Shown in pieces: positions 1 through 5,402 of a DNA stretch of 13,485 nucleotides. A program made the position numbers and the translations under genes. The DNA is taken from NCBI GenBank assembly GCA_030692055.1, contig JAUYCY010000156.1, positions 1 through 13,485 on the forward strand. The letters run 5' to 3'. The stretch comes from Candidatus Omnitrophota bacterium (GTDB lineage: Bacteria; Omnitrophota; Koll11; Duberdicusellales; 4484-171). Every line of letters starts with the position of its first letter. Position 1 is the first letter of the stretch. The notes under the pieces are model-generated. The model saw nothing but the letters and a program-made list of their open reading frames with translations, was not told the DNA's origin and made no database searches.

Positions 1-1
1 A

Positions 2-100
2 GTAATAGCCTATATTCTTTCTTCTGTTTCTGGACATTCCCCAAAATTATCCGCTATTTTTTCTAACTATGGGACTGTTGCGAAACGCAACAGTCCCTGA
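2..100 (+). CDS. possible C-terminal fragment of an unidentified protein (5' end outside window)
   Basis: Frame 2 is open from the window edge to a TGA at 98-100 and reads as plausible protein (begins VIAYILSSVSGHSPK). No family is recognised in 32 residues. The last nine codons before the stop come from the perfect palindrome at 71-97. A real gene that ends in a repeat would match what is seen at the ends of argF and the DUF192 gene. The fragment is too short to exclude a chance open frame, so confidence is low. The upstream sequence would settle it. Confidence 0.3.
   Translation, partial: VIAYILSSVSGHSPKLSAIFSNYGTVAKRNSP
71..97. repeat. perfect palindromic hairpin, 12-bp stem, 3-nt loop
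   Basis: The arms gggactgttgcg (71-82) and cgcaacagtccc (86-97) are exact reverse complements around the loop aaa. It sits at the end of the possible upstream frame. The next bases (tgatttcagcg) are not a T-run, so it is not a textbook Rho-independent terminator, although it could still end transcription or protect a 3' end. Confidence 0.8.
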
Positions 101-182
101 TTTCAGCGATTAAAACTTGATTACAGTGATTAAAATTGTTAATGTTTTCAATCGTTGGAATCTTTTAGTAATCATTGTAATC
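98..182. repeat. 20-bp tandem repeat plus an inverted copy
   Basis: Two direct 20-nt units, 98-117 and 118-137, match at 17 of 20 positions (pattern tgattNcagNgattaaaaNt). An inverted relative, ttttagtaatcattgtaatc, lies at 163-182 and is complementary to 119-135 apart from one mismatch and a 2-3 nt slip. The whole block can fold into one stem. There is no coding signal. Confidence 0.65.
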
Positions 183-183
183 A

Positions 184-301
184 GGCGCTGGTGCTATTAT
201 GCGACAGCGCCACTATATATGAATCAATTGGTAATAAAATTTAAAATCTATGATTATTCATGGACGGATGCAACCATCCGTCTGTATCCGTTCCTTCGGA
301 T
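184..301. repeat. three short hairpins
   Basis: Exact stems are: ggcgctg 184-190 with cagcgcc 205-211 (14-nt loop); gacggatg 263-270 with catccgtc 275-282 (4-nt loop); and atccg 286-290 with cggat 297-301 (6-nt loop). The second and third share the atccg/cggat core and may be relatives. No T-run follows any of them. Confidence 0.6.
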
Positions 302-374
302 TTACAAAAATAGGGAAACTCCAGTTCTGTTTTTCTTGTGGAAAACCCTGCCATTGTTATAATATTCGCACGGG

Positions 375-403
375 TTGATTTTTTTATTCCTAAATGGTAT
401 ACT
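375..403 (+). promoter_or_regulatory. candidate sigma70 promoter for ybgC-DUF192
   Basis: TTGATT (375-380), a 17-nt spacer, then TATACT (398-403), preceded by TGG, which gives an extended -10. Transcription would start near 410, leaving about 270 nt of repeat-derived leader before ybgC. A second possible extended -10, TGT-TATAAT at 355-363, lies just upstream with a poor -35. The call is by consensus only. Confidence 0.5.
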
Positions 404-425
404 TCTATATTGAAAATGAAGCTGT

Positions 426-443
426 GCCCCGAAAAGTCGGGGC
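426..443. repeat. short hairpin of the cccga/tcggg type
   Basis: gccccga (426-432) pairs perfectly with tcggggc (437-443) across the loop aaag. Hairpins with the same outer bases and different loops occur at 504-521, 1518-1536, 1547-1564 and 3937-3955, so this looks like one member of a dispersed family. Confidence 0.65.
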
Positions 444-458
444 GGTTTCCTGTATCCG

Positions 459-486
459 CTACCCAACAGGGTGTCCTGGTGGACTA
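459..486 (-). repeat. 28-nt repeat, inverted copy of the argF-terminal repeat
   Basis: The reverse complement of 459-486 matches 7508-7535 at 26 of 28 positions (tagtccaNcaggacaccctg then Ntgggtag). The copy in argF supplies its last residues and stop codon. This copy is intergenic, just outside the left arm of the long inverted repeat. The unit is itself imperfectly palindromic (8-bp stem with one mismatch). Confidence 0.75.
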
Positions 487-491
487 CGCGC

Positions 492-677
492 GGAGCAGCC
501 TGTCCCGACTATTTCGTCGGGAAAATCCCTGCCTGCCGGCAAGGCAGGCCGACCACGCTTGTGTCTTGGGCTTTAAATCTGTGGTTTTTTGAGTACCTTA
601 AAATAATTTTATAAAGCGAAATCCCGATGAGCGACAATGTTCAGTTAAAGCGATATCGGGAATCGCGTCGGGATAAA
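492..677. repeat. left arm of long inverted repeat flanking ybgC-DUF192
   Basis: Positions 550-677 are the exact reverse complement of 1389-1516 (128 bp, checked base by base). Outside that, 492-532 matches 1536-1576 in reverse complement with one mismatch in 41 nt. Between the two matching blocks each arm carries a different hairpin: gcctgcc/ggcaggc here at 531-549, and ccccga/tcgggg at 1518-1536 in the other arm. The perfect part ends one base before the ybgC start codon, so the arm supplies the weak ribosome-binding stretch (ggga, 670-673). Confidence 0.92.
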
Positions 678-678
678 A

Positions 679-1056
679 ATGCTTAAGAAAATATACTATC
701 ATGATACGGATTGCGGCGGCGTAGTTTACTATGCTAATTACCTTAAATATTTTGAGGAAGCACGCACGGAATACATGCGCGAGCGCGGCCTAAACCTTAA
801 AGATTTATCAGAAAAAGGTTTTTTATTTGTAGTAAAGAAAGTAGATATTGAATATAAATCGCCTGCGCGCTACGCTGATACCTTAGAAATCTCTACTCAG
901 ATAAACAAAATACGAAATGTTTCTTTTGATTTTTTTCAGGAGGTTAAGCGCGAAAGCCAGGTTTTAGTATCAGCCAACACTGTACTTGTTTGTATTGATA
1001 AAAATTTTCGGCCCATCGCGCTCCCCGAGAATATTATTAATCATTTACAAAAATGA
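679..1056 (+). CDS. ybgC: YbgC/FadM-family acyl-CoA thioesterase (hotdog fold)
   Basis: A 125-residue single hotdog domain, the usual size for the family. The N-terminus carries the signature HDTDCGGVVYYANYLKYFE. D11 aligns with the catalytic Asp18 of E. coli YbgC. The family hydrolyses acyl-CoA or acyl-ACP thioesters in the cytosol; in proteobacteria YbgC is linked to the Tol-Pal system, but no tol/pal genes are seen here. The ATG at 679 is favoured because the signature begins within ten residues. Only a weak ggga at 670-673 serves as a Shine-Dalgarno, and it belongs to the repeat arm. The stop overlaps the next start (ATGA, 1053-1056). The native promoter region appears to have been replaced by the repeat. 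The family assignment is firm; the substrate is unknown. Confidence 0.9.
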   Translation: MLKKIYYHDTDCGGVVYYANYLKYFEEARTEYMRERGLNLKDLSEKGFLFVVKKVDIEYKSPARYADTLEISTQINKIRNVSFDFFQEVKRESQVLVSANTVLVCIDKNFRPIALPENIINHLQK

Positions 1057-1421
1057 CATATAAGATATTAAATAAGACAAAAGGAGTGGTTATTGTAGAG
1101 AAAGCAGGTGTTGCTAAAACCTTTTTTCAACGGGCAGCAGGGCTTATGTTTAGAGAGAATATGGATACCAATGAGGCGATGATTTTCTATAAAGCACCGT
1201 CAATACATATGTTTTTTATGTTTTTTCCTATTGATGTAGTTTTCTTAGATAAAAACATGCGCGTCATGAAGATATGCGCGGCATTAAGGCCTTGGCAGAT
1301 GGCTTCTTGTTTTAAATCAGCAGTGACCATAGAATTGCCTGTTCATACTGCTAATAATACAGGGTTAACAGTGGGCGATGTATTAGAGTTTATCCCGACG
1401 CGATTCCCGATATCGCTTTAA
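1053..1421 (+). CDS. DUF192 family protein
   Basis: 122 residues matching the DUF192 pattern in order: VAKTFFQRAAGLMFR (about 20-34), MIFYKAP.IHMFFMFFPIDVVFLDKNMRV (about 43-71), P80W, then IELPVHTANNTGLTVGDVLEF (93-113). The family's function is not established; it is often a small secreted or cytosolic single-domain protein, and no signal peptide is seen here. It is translationally coupled to ybgC by an ATGA overlap. The conserved domain finishes at about residue 112. Codons 113-122 and the TAA lie inside the right inverted-repeat arm that begins at 1389, so the tail IPTRFPISL is repeat-derived. Confidence in the family is high; no specific role can be stated. Confidence 0.85.
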   Translation: MTYKILNKTKGVVIVEKAGVAKTFFQRAAGLMFRENMDTNEAMIFYKAPSIHMFFMFFPIDVVFLDKNMRVMKICAALRPWQMASCFKSAVTIELPVHTANNTGLTVGDVLEFIPTRFPISL

Positions 1422-1576
1422 CTGAACATTGTCGCTCATCGGGATTTCGCTTTATAAAATTATTTTAAGGTACTCAAAAAACCACAGATTTAAAGCCCAA
1501 GACACAAGCGTGGTCGACCCCGACATTTGGTCGGGGCAGGGATTTTCCCGACGAAATAGTCGGGACAAGCTGCTCC
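1389..1576. repeat. right arm of long inverted repeat flanking ybgC-DUF192
   Basis: Reverse complement of the left arm: 1389-1516 is identical to 550-677, and 1536-1576 matches 492-532 with one mismatch. It starts exactly at codon 113 of the DUF192 gene and supplies its stop. It contains two hairpins: ccccga/tcgggg (1518-1536), which replaces the left arm's gcctgcc hairpin, and cccgac/gtcggg (1547-1564), which is shared by both arms. No transposase gene lies between the arms. Confidence 0.92.
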
Positions 1577-1823
1577 ACATGCAACGTATATAATAAACCA
1601 CAAGGATTACGCCCGTGGAGCTTCATTTCCTAACTTATACCACCCCAGGCTGTTACGCTAAGATATTAAGTTTATTCCTAGGCCTATCTATAATTCTTAC
1701 CAGATTAAATTTCGTTGACGTAAGGGTATTTTTGGTTTATCATAATAGCTTACGATAATTTCGTCATTTAGCTAAAAAAACTTAATTTACAACAATATCC
1801 TTAGCTATAAAAGAGGTGTTTTC
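1577..1823. other. leader/intergenic region upstream of argC
   Basis: Together with the right arm this makes a 402-nt gap without a gene. Beyond the arm I see no tRNA, no T-box sequence and no convincing ARG-box-like dyad. It holds a candidate promoter (1715-1743), a short possible stem near the expected start site (tagct 1746-1750 with agcta 1770-1774, and acga 1752-1755 with tcgt 1761-1764), and several chance TATAAT strings (1589-1594, 1689-1694). A minus-strand extended -10-like string (TGGTATAAG, plus positions 1634-1642) points towards the inverted-repeat arm. Confidence 0.5.
1715..1743 (+). promoter_or_regulatory. candidate promoter of the arg operon
   Basis: TTGACG (1715-1720), a 17-nt spacer and TATCAT (1738-1743) differ from the sigma70 consensus by one base in each box. 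The start would be near 1750, giving a leader of about 75 nt ending in the argC Shine-Dalgarno agaggtg (1812-1818). It is the best promoter match upstream of the cluster, by consensus only. Confidence 0.5.
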
Positions 1824-2834
1824 ATGCCTACCAAGGTTGCGGTAATAGGAGCATCGGGTTTTACCGGAGAAGAACTGATAGGGATTTTACTTTCTCATCC
1901 CAAAGTAGAAATTACTTATATTTCAGCTATTTTAGAAAAAGAATTGAAAATCAGCGAACTATTCCCGAAATTTAAGAAAAAAATAGATTTATTATGTGAA
2001 AACTTAAATCAGGATAAAGCAGCCCAAACAGCAGATGTTTTCTTCTTAGCGCTTCCGCATAAAGTTTCGCAAACAATAGCTCCGTTTTTTCTTAGGAAGA
2101 AAAAGATTGTAATTGATCTTTCCGCTGACTATAGGTTAAAGGATCCGAAAGTGTATGAAAAATTCTATAAGGCCAAACACGCTGATTTAGCTAATTTAGC
2201 CCAAGCCATCTATGGGTTACCGGAGTTTTATCGGGATAAAATAAAGAAAGCAAAACTTATAGCTAACCCCGGTTGCTATCCTACGGTTTCAATACTAAGC
2301 ACTGCGCCGTTACTGAAAGAGGGGTTAATCGAAAATATAATTATTGACGCAAAATCATCAATTACCGGTGCGGGCAGAAAACCGGCCTTAGAATATCATT
2401 ATGCCCATTTAAACGGTAATTTATTTTGCTATAAGCCTTTTGGGCATCAGCATTTACCTGAGATAAACCAGATACTTTCTGAGATAAGTCAGAAGAAAAA
2501 TGAAGTACGCTTTAGCCCGCACGTAATTCCTGCAGATAGAGGTATTCTTGCCACTATTTATGCAGATTTGACAATGGATATTACCGTAGAAAAACTCGGT
2601 GCTATCTACGAGAAATATTATGAAAGCGAACCTTTTGTCAGGATTTTTAAGCAAGATTTACCAAAATTAAAGGATGTAGTTGGCACAAACTTTTGTGATA
2701 TAGGTTTTCAGATAGAAGGAAGAAAAATAGTTATTGTTGGTGTAATTGACAATTTAATTAAGGGCGCAGCCGGCCAAGCTGTGCAGAATATGAATATTAT
2801 GATGGGTTGGGATGAAACGCTTGGTTTGTTATGA
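1824..2834 (+). CDS. argC: N-acetyl-gamma-glutamyl-phosphate reductase
   Basis: 336 residues, normal for ArgC. It catalyses the NADPH-dependent reduction of N-acetylglutamyl phosphate to N-acetylglutamate semialdehyde, the third step to ornithine. The N-terminal Rossmann motif GASGFTGEEL spans 9-18. The catalytic cysteine is C151 in NPGCYPT, followed by SSITGAGRKP (178-187) and the GHQHLPEI motif with the active-site histidine (H208/H210 region). The ATG at 1824 follows a good Shine-Dalgarno (agaggtg, 1812-1818, 5-nt spacing). The stop overlaps argJ as ATGA, so the two are coupled. It is the first gene after the candidate promoter at 1715-1743. All key residues are present. Confidence 0.97.
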   Translation: MPTKVAVIGASGFTGEELIGILLSHPKVEITYISAILEKELKISELFPKFKKKIDLLCENLNQDKAAQTADVFFLALPHKVSQTIAPFFLRKKKIVIDLSADYRLKDPKVYEKFYKAKHADLANLAQAIYGLPEFYRDKIKKAKLIANPGCYPTVSILSTAPLLKEGLIENIIIDAKSSITGAGRKPALEYHYAHLNGNLFCYKPFGHQHLPEINQILSEISQKKNEVRFSPHVIPADRGILATIYADLTMDITVEKLGAIYEKYYESEPFVRIFKQDLPKLKDVVGTNFCDIGFQIEGRKIVIVGVIDNLIKGAAGQAVQNMNIMMGWDETLGLL

Positions 2835-3928
2835 TTTTACCTAAAGGATTTTTGCTTTCAGGAATAAACTGCGGTTTAAAGAAAAAGAAACTCGATCTAG
2901 GCTTAATCTGTTGCGATTCTTTTGCAAGAGCAACAGGTTTTTTCACAACCAGCGTAAATACATCTTATTCTGTCACATTGAGCAAAAAAAATATCAGCAA
3001 GCCAATAAAAGCAATTTTAACTAATAGCGGCAACGCTAATTGTTTTTCTCACAAAGACGGCCTGAAGGATACAGAAAAAATCACCGGTAGTTTAGCTAAA
3101 TTACTGGGGGTTAAAAAAGAAAATATACTTATCGCTTCTACCGGAATTATCGGCAAAAAGATGCCTAAAGAAAAAATCATTAAAGGGCTGCCCAAACTCA
3201 TAATGAGCTTAGATAAGAAAACAGAGAATTTTTCTTCAAGTATTATGACCACAGACACTTTTAGAAAAGTATCACACGCAAAAGCCGCGCTTAAAAACGG
3301 TAGCGCAACTATTCTTGGTTTCTGCAAAGGCGCGGGTATGATTTGCCCTGATATGGCTACATTGCTTTCCTTTGTGCTTACGGATGTGAATTTGCCGCTT
3401 GTAGTTTTTAGGAAAATTGCTAAGGAGGCAGTAGAAAAGAGTTTTAACTCTATAACTGTTGACGGATGCATGAGTACAAACGACACGATATTTTTCCTTT
3501 CAAGCGGTAAAGTAAATTTATCAGGCGCGGAAGAACTAAATATTTTTGCTAAAAAAATAAAAGAAATATGCCTAAATTTAGCCAAAATGATTGTACGTGA
3601 TGGCGAGGGTGCGAGTAAATTTATAGAAATTTTAGTAAAAAACGCGAAAACAAAAAAGGAGGCAAAAAAAGCAGCTCTTTCTATCGCAAACTCTAACCTT
3701 ATGAAAACCGCAATTTACGGTGCTAATCCCAATTGGGGTAGGGTTGTAGCTGCATTGGGGCATGCAGGCGTAAAATTAAATGAAGGAAAATATAGTATTT
3801 TAATGAGCTCGCTTAAGAAGAAAGATATAAAAATAGCAGTGGATTTAAAAAGCGGAAGTTCGAATTGGACGGTGTATACTTCTGATTTGACGCCGGAGTA
3901 TATCAAGATTAATGCCGAATACAGCTAA
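2831..3928 (+). CDS. argJ: glutamate N-acetyltransferase / amino-acid acetyltransferase
   Basis: 365 residues, a little short for ArgJ (usually about 390-410). It transfers the acetyl group from N-acetylornithine to glutamate, closing the acetyl cycle; some members also use acetyl-CoA, which the sequence alone does not decide. Visible motifs are NSGNAN (65-70), the oxyanion-hole STGIIG (103-108) and KGAGMICPDMATLL (166-179), where T177 is the nucleophile exposed by self-cleavage between A176 and T177. Near the C-terminus are GANPNWGRVVAALGHAG and SDLTPEYIKINAEYS, the usual ArgJ end. The start at 2831 overlaps the argC stop (ATGA), giving translational coupling. Since ArgJ yields free ornithine, argE is not needed, which fits its absence here. 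Confidence 0.96.
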   Translation: MILPKGFLLSGINCGLKKKKLDLGLICCDSFARATGFFTTSVNTSYSVTLSKKNISKPIKAILTNSGNANCFSHKDGLKDTEKITGSLAKLLGVKKENILIASTGIIGKKMPKEKIIKGLPKLIMSLDKKTENFSSSIMTTDTFRKVSHAKAALKNGSATILGFCKGAGMICPDMATLLSFVLTDVNLPLVVFRKIAKEAVEKSFNSITVDGCMSTNDTIFFLSSGKVNLSGAEELNIFAKKIKEICLNLAKMIVRDGEGASKFIEILVKNAKTKKEAKKAALSIANSNLMKTAIYGANPNWGRVVAALGHAGVKLNEGKYSILMSSLKKKDIKIAVDLKSGSSNWTVYTSDLTPEYIKINAEYS

Positions 3929-3936
3929 ATGAAGCA

Positions 3937-3955
3937 GCCCCGATTATATCGGGGC
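3937..3955. repeat. short hairpin after argJ (cccga/tcggg family)
   Basis: gccccgat (3937-3944) pairs perfectly with atcggggc (3948-3955) over a 3-nt loop, eight bases after the argJ stop. It shares its outer bases with the hairpins at 426-443 and 1518-1536. No T-run follows (gtcgctgaattt), so it is better described as a dispersed repeat than as an intrinsic terminator. Confidence 0.65.
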
Positions 3956-3969
3956 GTCGCTGAATTTAG

Positions 3970-4016
3970 CCCTTGACATTTACCTTAGGTAAATTTATTT
4001 ATGTAGATGTCAAGGG
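3970..4016 (+). promoter_or_regulatory. candidate promoter/operator between argJ and argB
   Basis: A perfect TTGACA -35 hexamer (3973-3978) is followed by a 15-bp dyad TTTACCT-t-AGGTAAA (3979-3993) filling the spacer, where repressors commonly bind. The -10 is weak (tattta 3996-4001 at 17 nt, or atttat at 18 nt). The block is closed by a 10-bp inverted repeat, cccttgacat 3970-3979 with atgtcaaggg 4007-4016. It could be an internal regulated promoter for argB onwards, or a palindromic repeat that resembles one. Confidence 0.4.
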
Positions 4017-4019
4017 TCC

Positions 4020-4082
4020 AATTCGTAGACGGCTGACGCCTACGAATTATGTTCGCCCTTCGGGCTGTCATAAATCGTCTAC
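4020..4082 (+). promoter_or_regulatory. structured leader before argB with alternative stems
   Basis: Stem 1: aattcgtagacg (4020-4031) with cgcctacgaatt (4037-4048), 12 bp with one mismatch and a 5-nt loop. A small hairpin gccc/gggc follows at 4055-4065. Alternative stem: gtagacg (4025-4031) pairs perfectly with cgtctac (4076-4082), extended by tgac (4034-4037) with gtca (4067-4070), and this excludes stem 1. The argB Shine-Dalgarno (ggagga, 4088-4093) lies just beyond. Regulation is an inference; the stems could simply be repeat elements. Confidence 0.4.
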
Positions 4083-4100
4083 TCATTGGAGGAAATTAAT

Positions 4101-4952
4101 ATGGTAAAAGAAGCAATAAGAAAAGCCGATGTTTTAATCGAAGCGCTCCCGTATATTAAAAAATTCCATAAGAAAATTTTTGTCATAAAATACGGCGGGT
4201 CGATATTAAGTGAAGATAGAATTCGTAAATCCGTCCTAGAGGATATTGTTTTTTTACGTTACACCGGCATAAGGCCCATACTTGTACATGGCGGAGGGCC
4301 AAATATTACAGAAAAATTAAAAGAGCATAAGGTTACGACAGACTTTGTTGACGGAATGCGCGTGACCGATGATTTCACGCTTAAAGTCGTTGAGGATGAG
4401 CTAAACGAACTGAATGATTTAGTCGTTAAGGAAATAAATGCCTACGGAGCGCTGGCAATAGGTTTTAAAAAAGAAGATTGCCTACTTAAGGTAGCGAAAA
4501 AGAAAGCTAAGAAAGATTTAGGGTTTGTAGGCGAGGTTATTGATTTCGATCAAGAAAAGCTAGAGGAGGCCCTAAAAACATCTATTCCGGTGATTACTCC
4601 CATGGGCATATCTGAAGATGACACGGTGTACAATATCAATGCTGATGAGGTTGCTTTTTTCTTGGCGTCAAAACTAAAAGCTGAAAAGTTAGTGCTTTTG
4701 ACCAATGTTTTAGGGGTAATGCGTAATCCGCAAGACGAAAACTCCTTAATTTCAACTATCTCGATGAAAAACGCTGATGAGTTGATTGAGCAGGGAATTA
4801 TTGAAAAGGGTATGATTCCTAAGGTGAGAGCTGCTGTGCAGGCAATTGAGGAGGGTGTGGGTAAGGCCCATATCGTTGATGCAAAAATCCCGCATGCAAT
4901 TTTACTTGAGATATTCACAAACGAAGGCATTGGAACGGAAATTATTAAATAA
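4101..4952 (+). CDS. argB: acetylglutamate kinase
   Basis: 283 residues from the ATG at 4101. It phosphorylates N-acetylglutamate with ATP, the usual control step of the pathway. An amino-acid-kinase fold is shown by KYGGSIL (30-36), HGGGP (63-67), GMRVTD (85-90), NINADEVAFFLA (178-189) and TNVLGVM (201-207); the C-terminal IFTNEGIGTEI (271-281) matches the arginine-site region. About 25 residues precede the first strand (ADVLIEALPYIKKFHKK), corresponding to the N-terminal helix of arginine-inhibited hexameric enzymes such as those of Pseudomonas and Thermotoga, so arginine inhibition is likely. The start at 4101 is set by ggagga at 4088-4093 with a 7-nt gap; the in-frame TTG at 4086 lies ahead of the Shine-Dalgarno and is rejected. 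A 172-nt structured gap separates it from argJ. Confidence 0.96.
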   Translation: MVKEAIRKADVLIEALPYIKKFHKKIFVIKYGGSILSEDRIRKSVLEDIVFLRYTGIRPILVHGGGPNITEKLKEHKVTTDFVDGMRVTDDFTLKVVEDELNELNDLVVKEINAYGALAIGFKKEDCLLKVAKKKAKKDLGFVGEVIDFDQEKLEEALKTSIPVITPMGISEDDTVYNINADEVAFFLASKLKAEKLVLLTNVLGVMRNPQDENSLISTISMKNADELIEQGIIEKGMIPKVRAAVQAIEEGVGKAHIVDAKIPHAILLEIFTNEGIGTEIIK

Positions 4953-5010
4953 ACGCGAATCCACGCGAATAGGGGACGCGAATTTACACGAATAAAAAAC
5001 GCGGATTGAT
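4953..5010 (+). repeat. degenerate tandem repeat, unit acgcgaat
   Basis: Directly after the argB stop come acgcgaat (4953), acgcgaat (4963), acgcgaat (4976), then the degenerate acacgaat and acgcggat, spaced 10-15 nt apart. The motif is non-coding here and fills most of the 95-nt gap before the small membrane-protein gene. A TATAAT at 5022-5027 follows but has no matching -35. Confidence 0.6.
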
Positions 5011-5047
5011 GCAGAAAATAATATAATACAAATTAAGTAAGCGCATT

Positions 5048-5401
5048 ATGGAAAATAAAAATAAGACGTTGAATATCGTAAGCTTGATATTGCTATGTAT
5101 CAATATTCTGATGTTAATTATTATAGCAATTGCGTGGGATACTATCGCTAATAAATTTTCTGCTGTATATCGTGAATTTAATTTAGAGTTGCCACTTGCT
5201 ACGCAAATAGTTATATTATGGCGATATCTATTTTTTGCAATTATAATTTCAATTTTGATAGCAAAAGAATTTCTAAAAAATAAACTTTTAACGCTTATTT
5301 TAAATGCTGTTACGCTTATTGGAATTCCGATTATCCTAAAAATATTTTTAACTATCAGCATTTTTTTGCCAATTTTTAAATTATCAACTTTAAGCAAATA
5401 A
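5048..5401 (+). CDS. small integral membrane protein of unknown function
   Basis: 117 residues, not assigned to a named family. It is very hydrophobic, with likely membrane helices at about 9-30, 52-73 and 80-109 (the last may be two short segments), a Lys/Asn-rich start and a basic end. The amphipathic stretch FSAVYREFNLELPLATQIV (37-55) resembles the 'ELP..T' segment seen in GspF-like membrane proteins, which is a weak resemblance only. There is no strong Shine-Dalgarno before the ATG at 5048. Its stop is one base from the argD start, so argD translation is probably coupled to it, which argues that this is a real gene. Its position inside an arginine operon is unexplained; an effector-linked or transport role is possible but unsupported by sequence. 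Confidence 0.7.
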   Translation: MENKNKTLNIVSLILLCINILMLIIIAIAWDTIANKFSAVYREFNLELPLATQIVILWRYLFFAIIISILIAKEFLKNKLLTLILNAVTLIGIPIILKIFLTISIFLPIFKLSTLSK

Positions 5402-5402
5402 G

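Larger units (their letters stand above)
101..678. other. repeat-rich intergenic region upstream of ybgC
   Basis: No convincing gene is seen in this 578-nt stretch. Frames of up to about 85 codons exist, but they run through hairpins and the candidate promoter and resemble nothing. It holds, in order: the 98-182 tandem/inverted repeat, three hairpins (184-301), a candidate promoter (375-403), a gcccc-type hairpin (426-443), a 28-nt repeat shared with the argF terminus (459-486), and the left arm of the long inverted repeat (492-677). Confidence 0.7.

Noticed and set aside
117..592. Open frames of 60-84 codons in the region before ybgC
   Set aside because: They cross hairpins, repeats and the candidate promoter, resemble no protein, and their ends are simply translations of the repeat arm.
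1474..1626. Minus-strand frame of about 50 codons across the right arm
   Set aside because: It shares its C-terminal residues with the left-arm frame only because both are the same repeat; there is no Shine-Dalgarno or family match.
1589..1694. Perfect TATAAT strings at 1589-1594 and 1689-1694 as arg promoters
   Set aside because: Neither has an acceptable -35 at 16-18 nt; the pair at 1715-1743 is better and AT-rich sequence gives such strings by chance.
3049..3585. Long minus-strand open frames opposite argJ, argB, argH and others
   Set aside because: They are shadows of clearly coding plus-strand genes, without start signals or recognisable products.
3937..3955. Intrinsic terminator after argJ
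   Set aside because: The stem is good but no T-run follows and the pathway genes continue downstream; the same hairpin type occurs elsewhere as a repeat.
4086..4100. In-frame TTG start for argB five codons upstream
   Set aside because: It lies ahead of and within the strong Shine-Dalgarno (ggagga, 4088-4093), which is ideally placed for the ATG at 4101.
4953..5010. CRISPR-like array after argB
   Set aside because: Units are only 8 nt, spacers are 2-7 nt and variable, and there are no cas genes.
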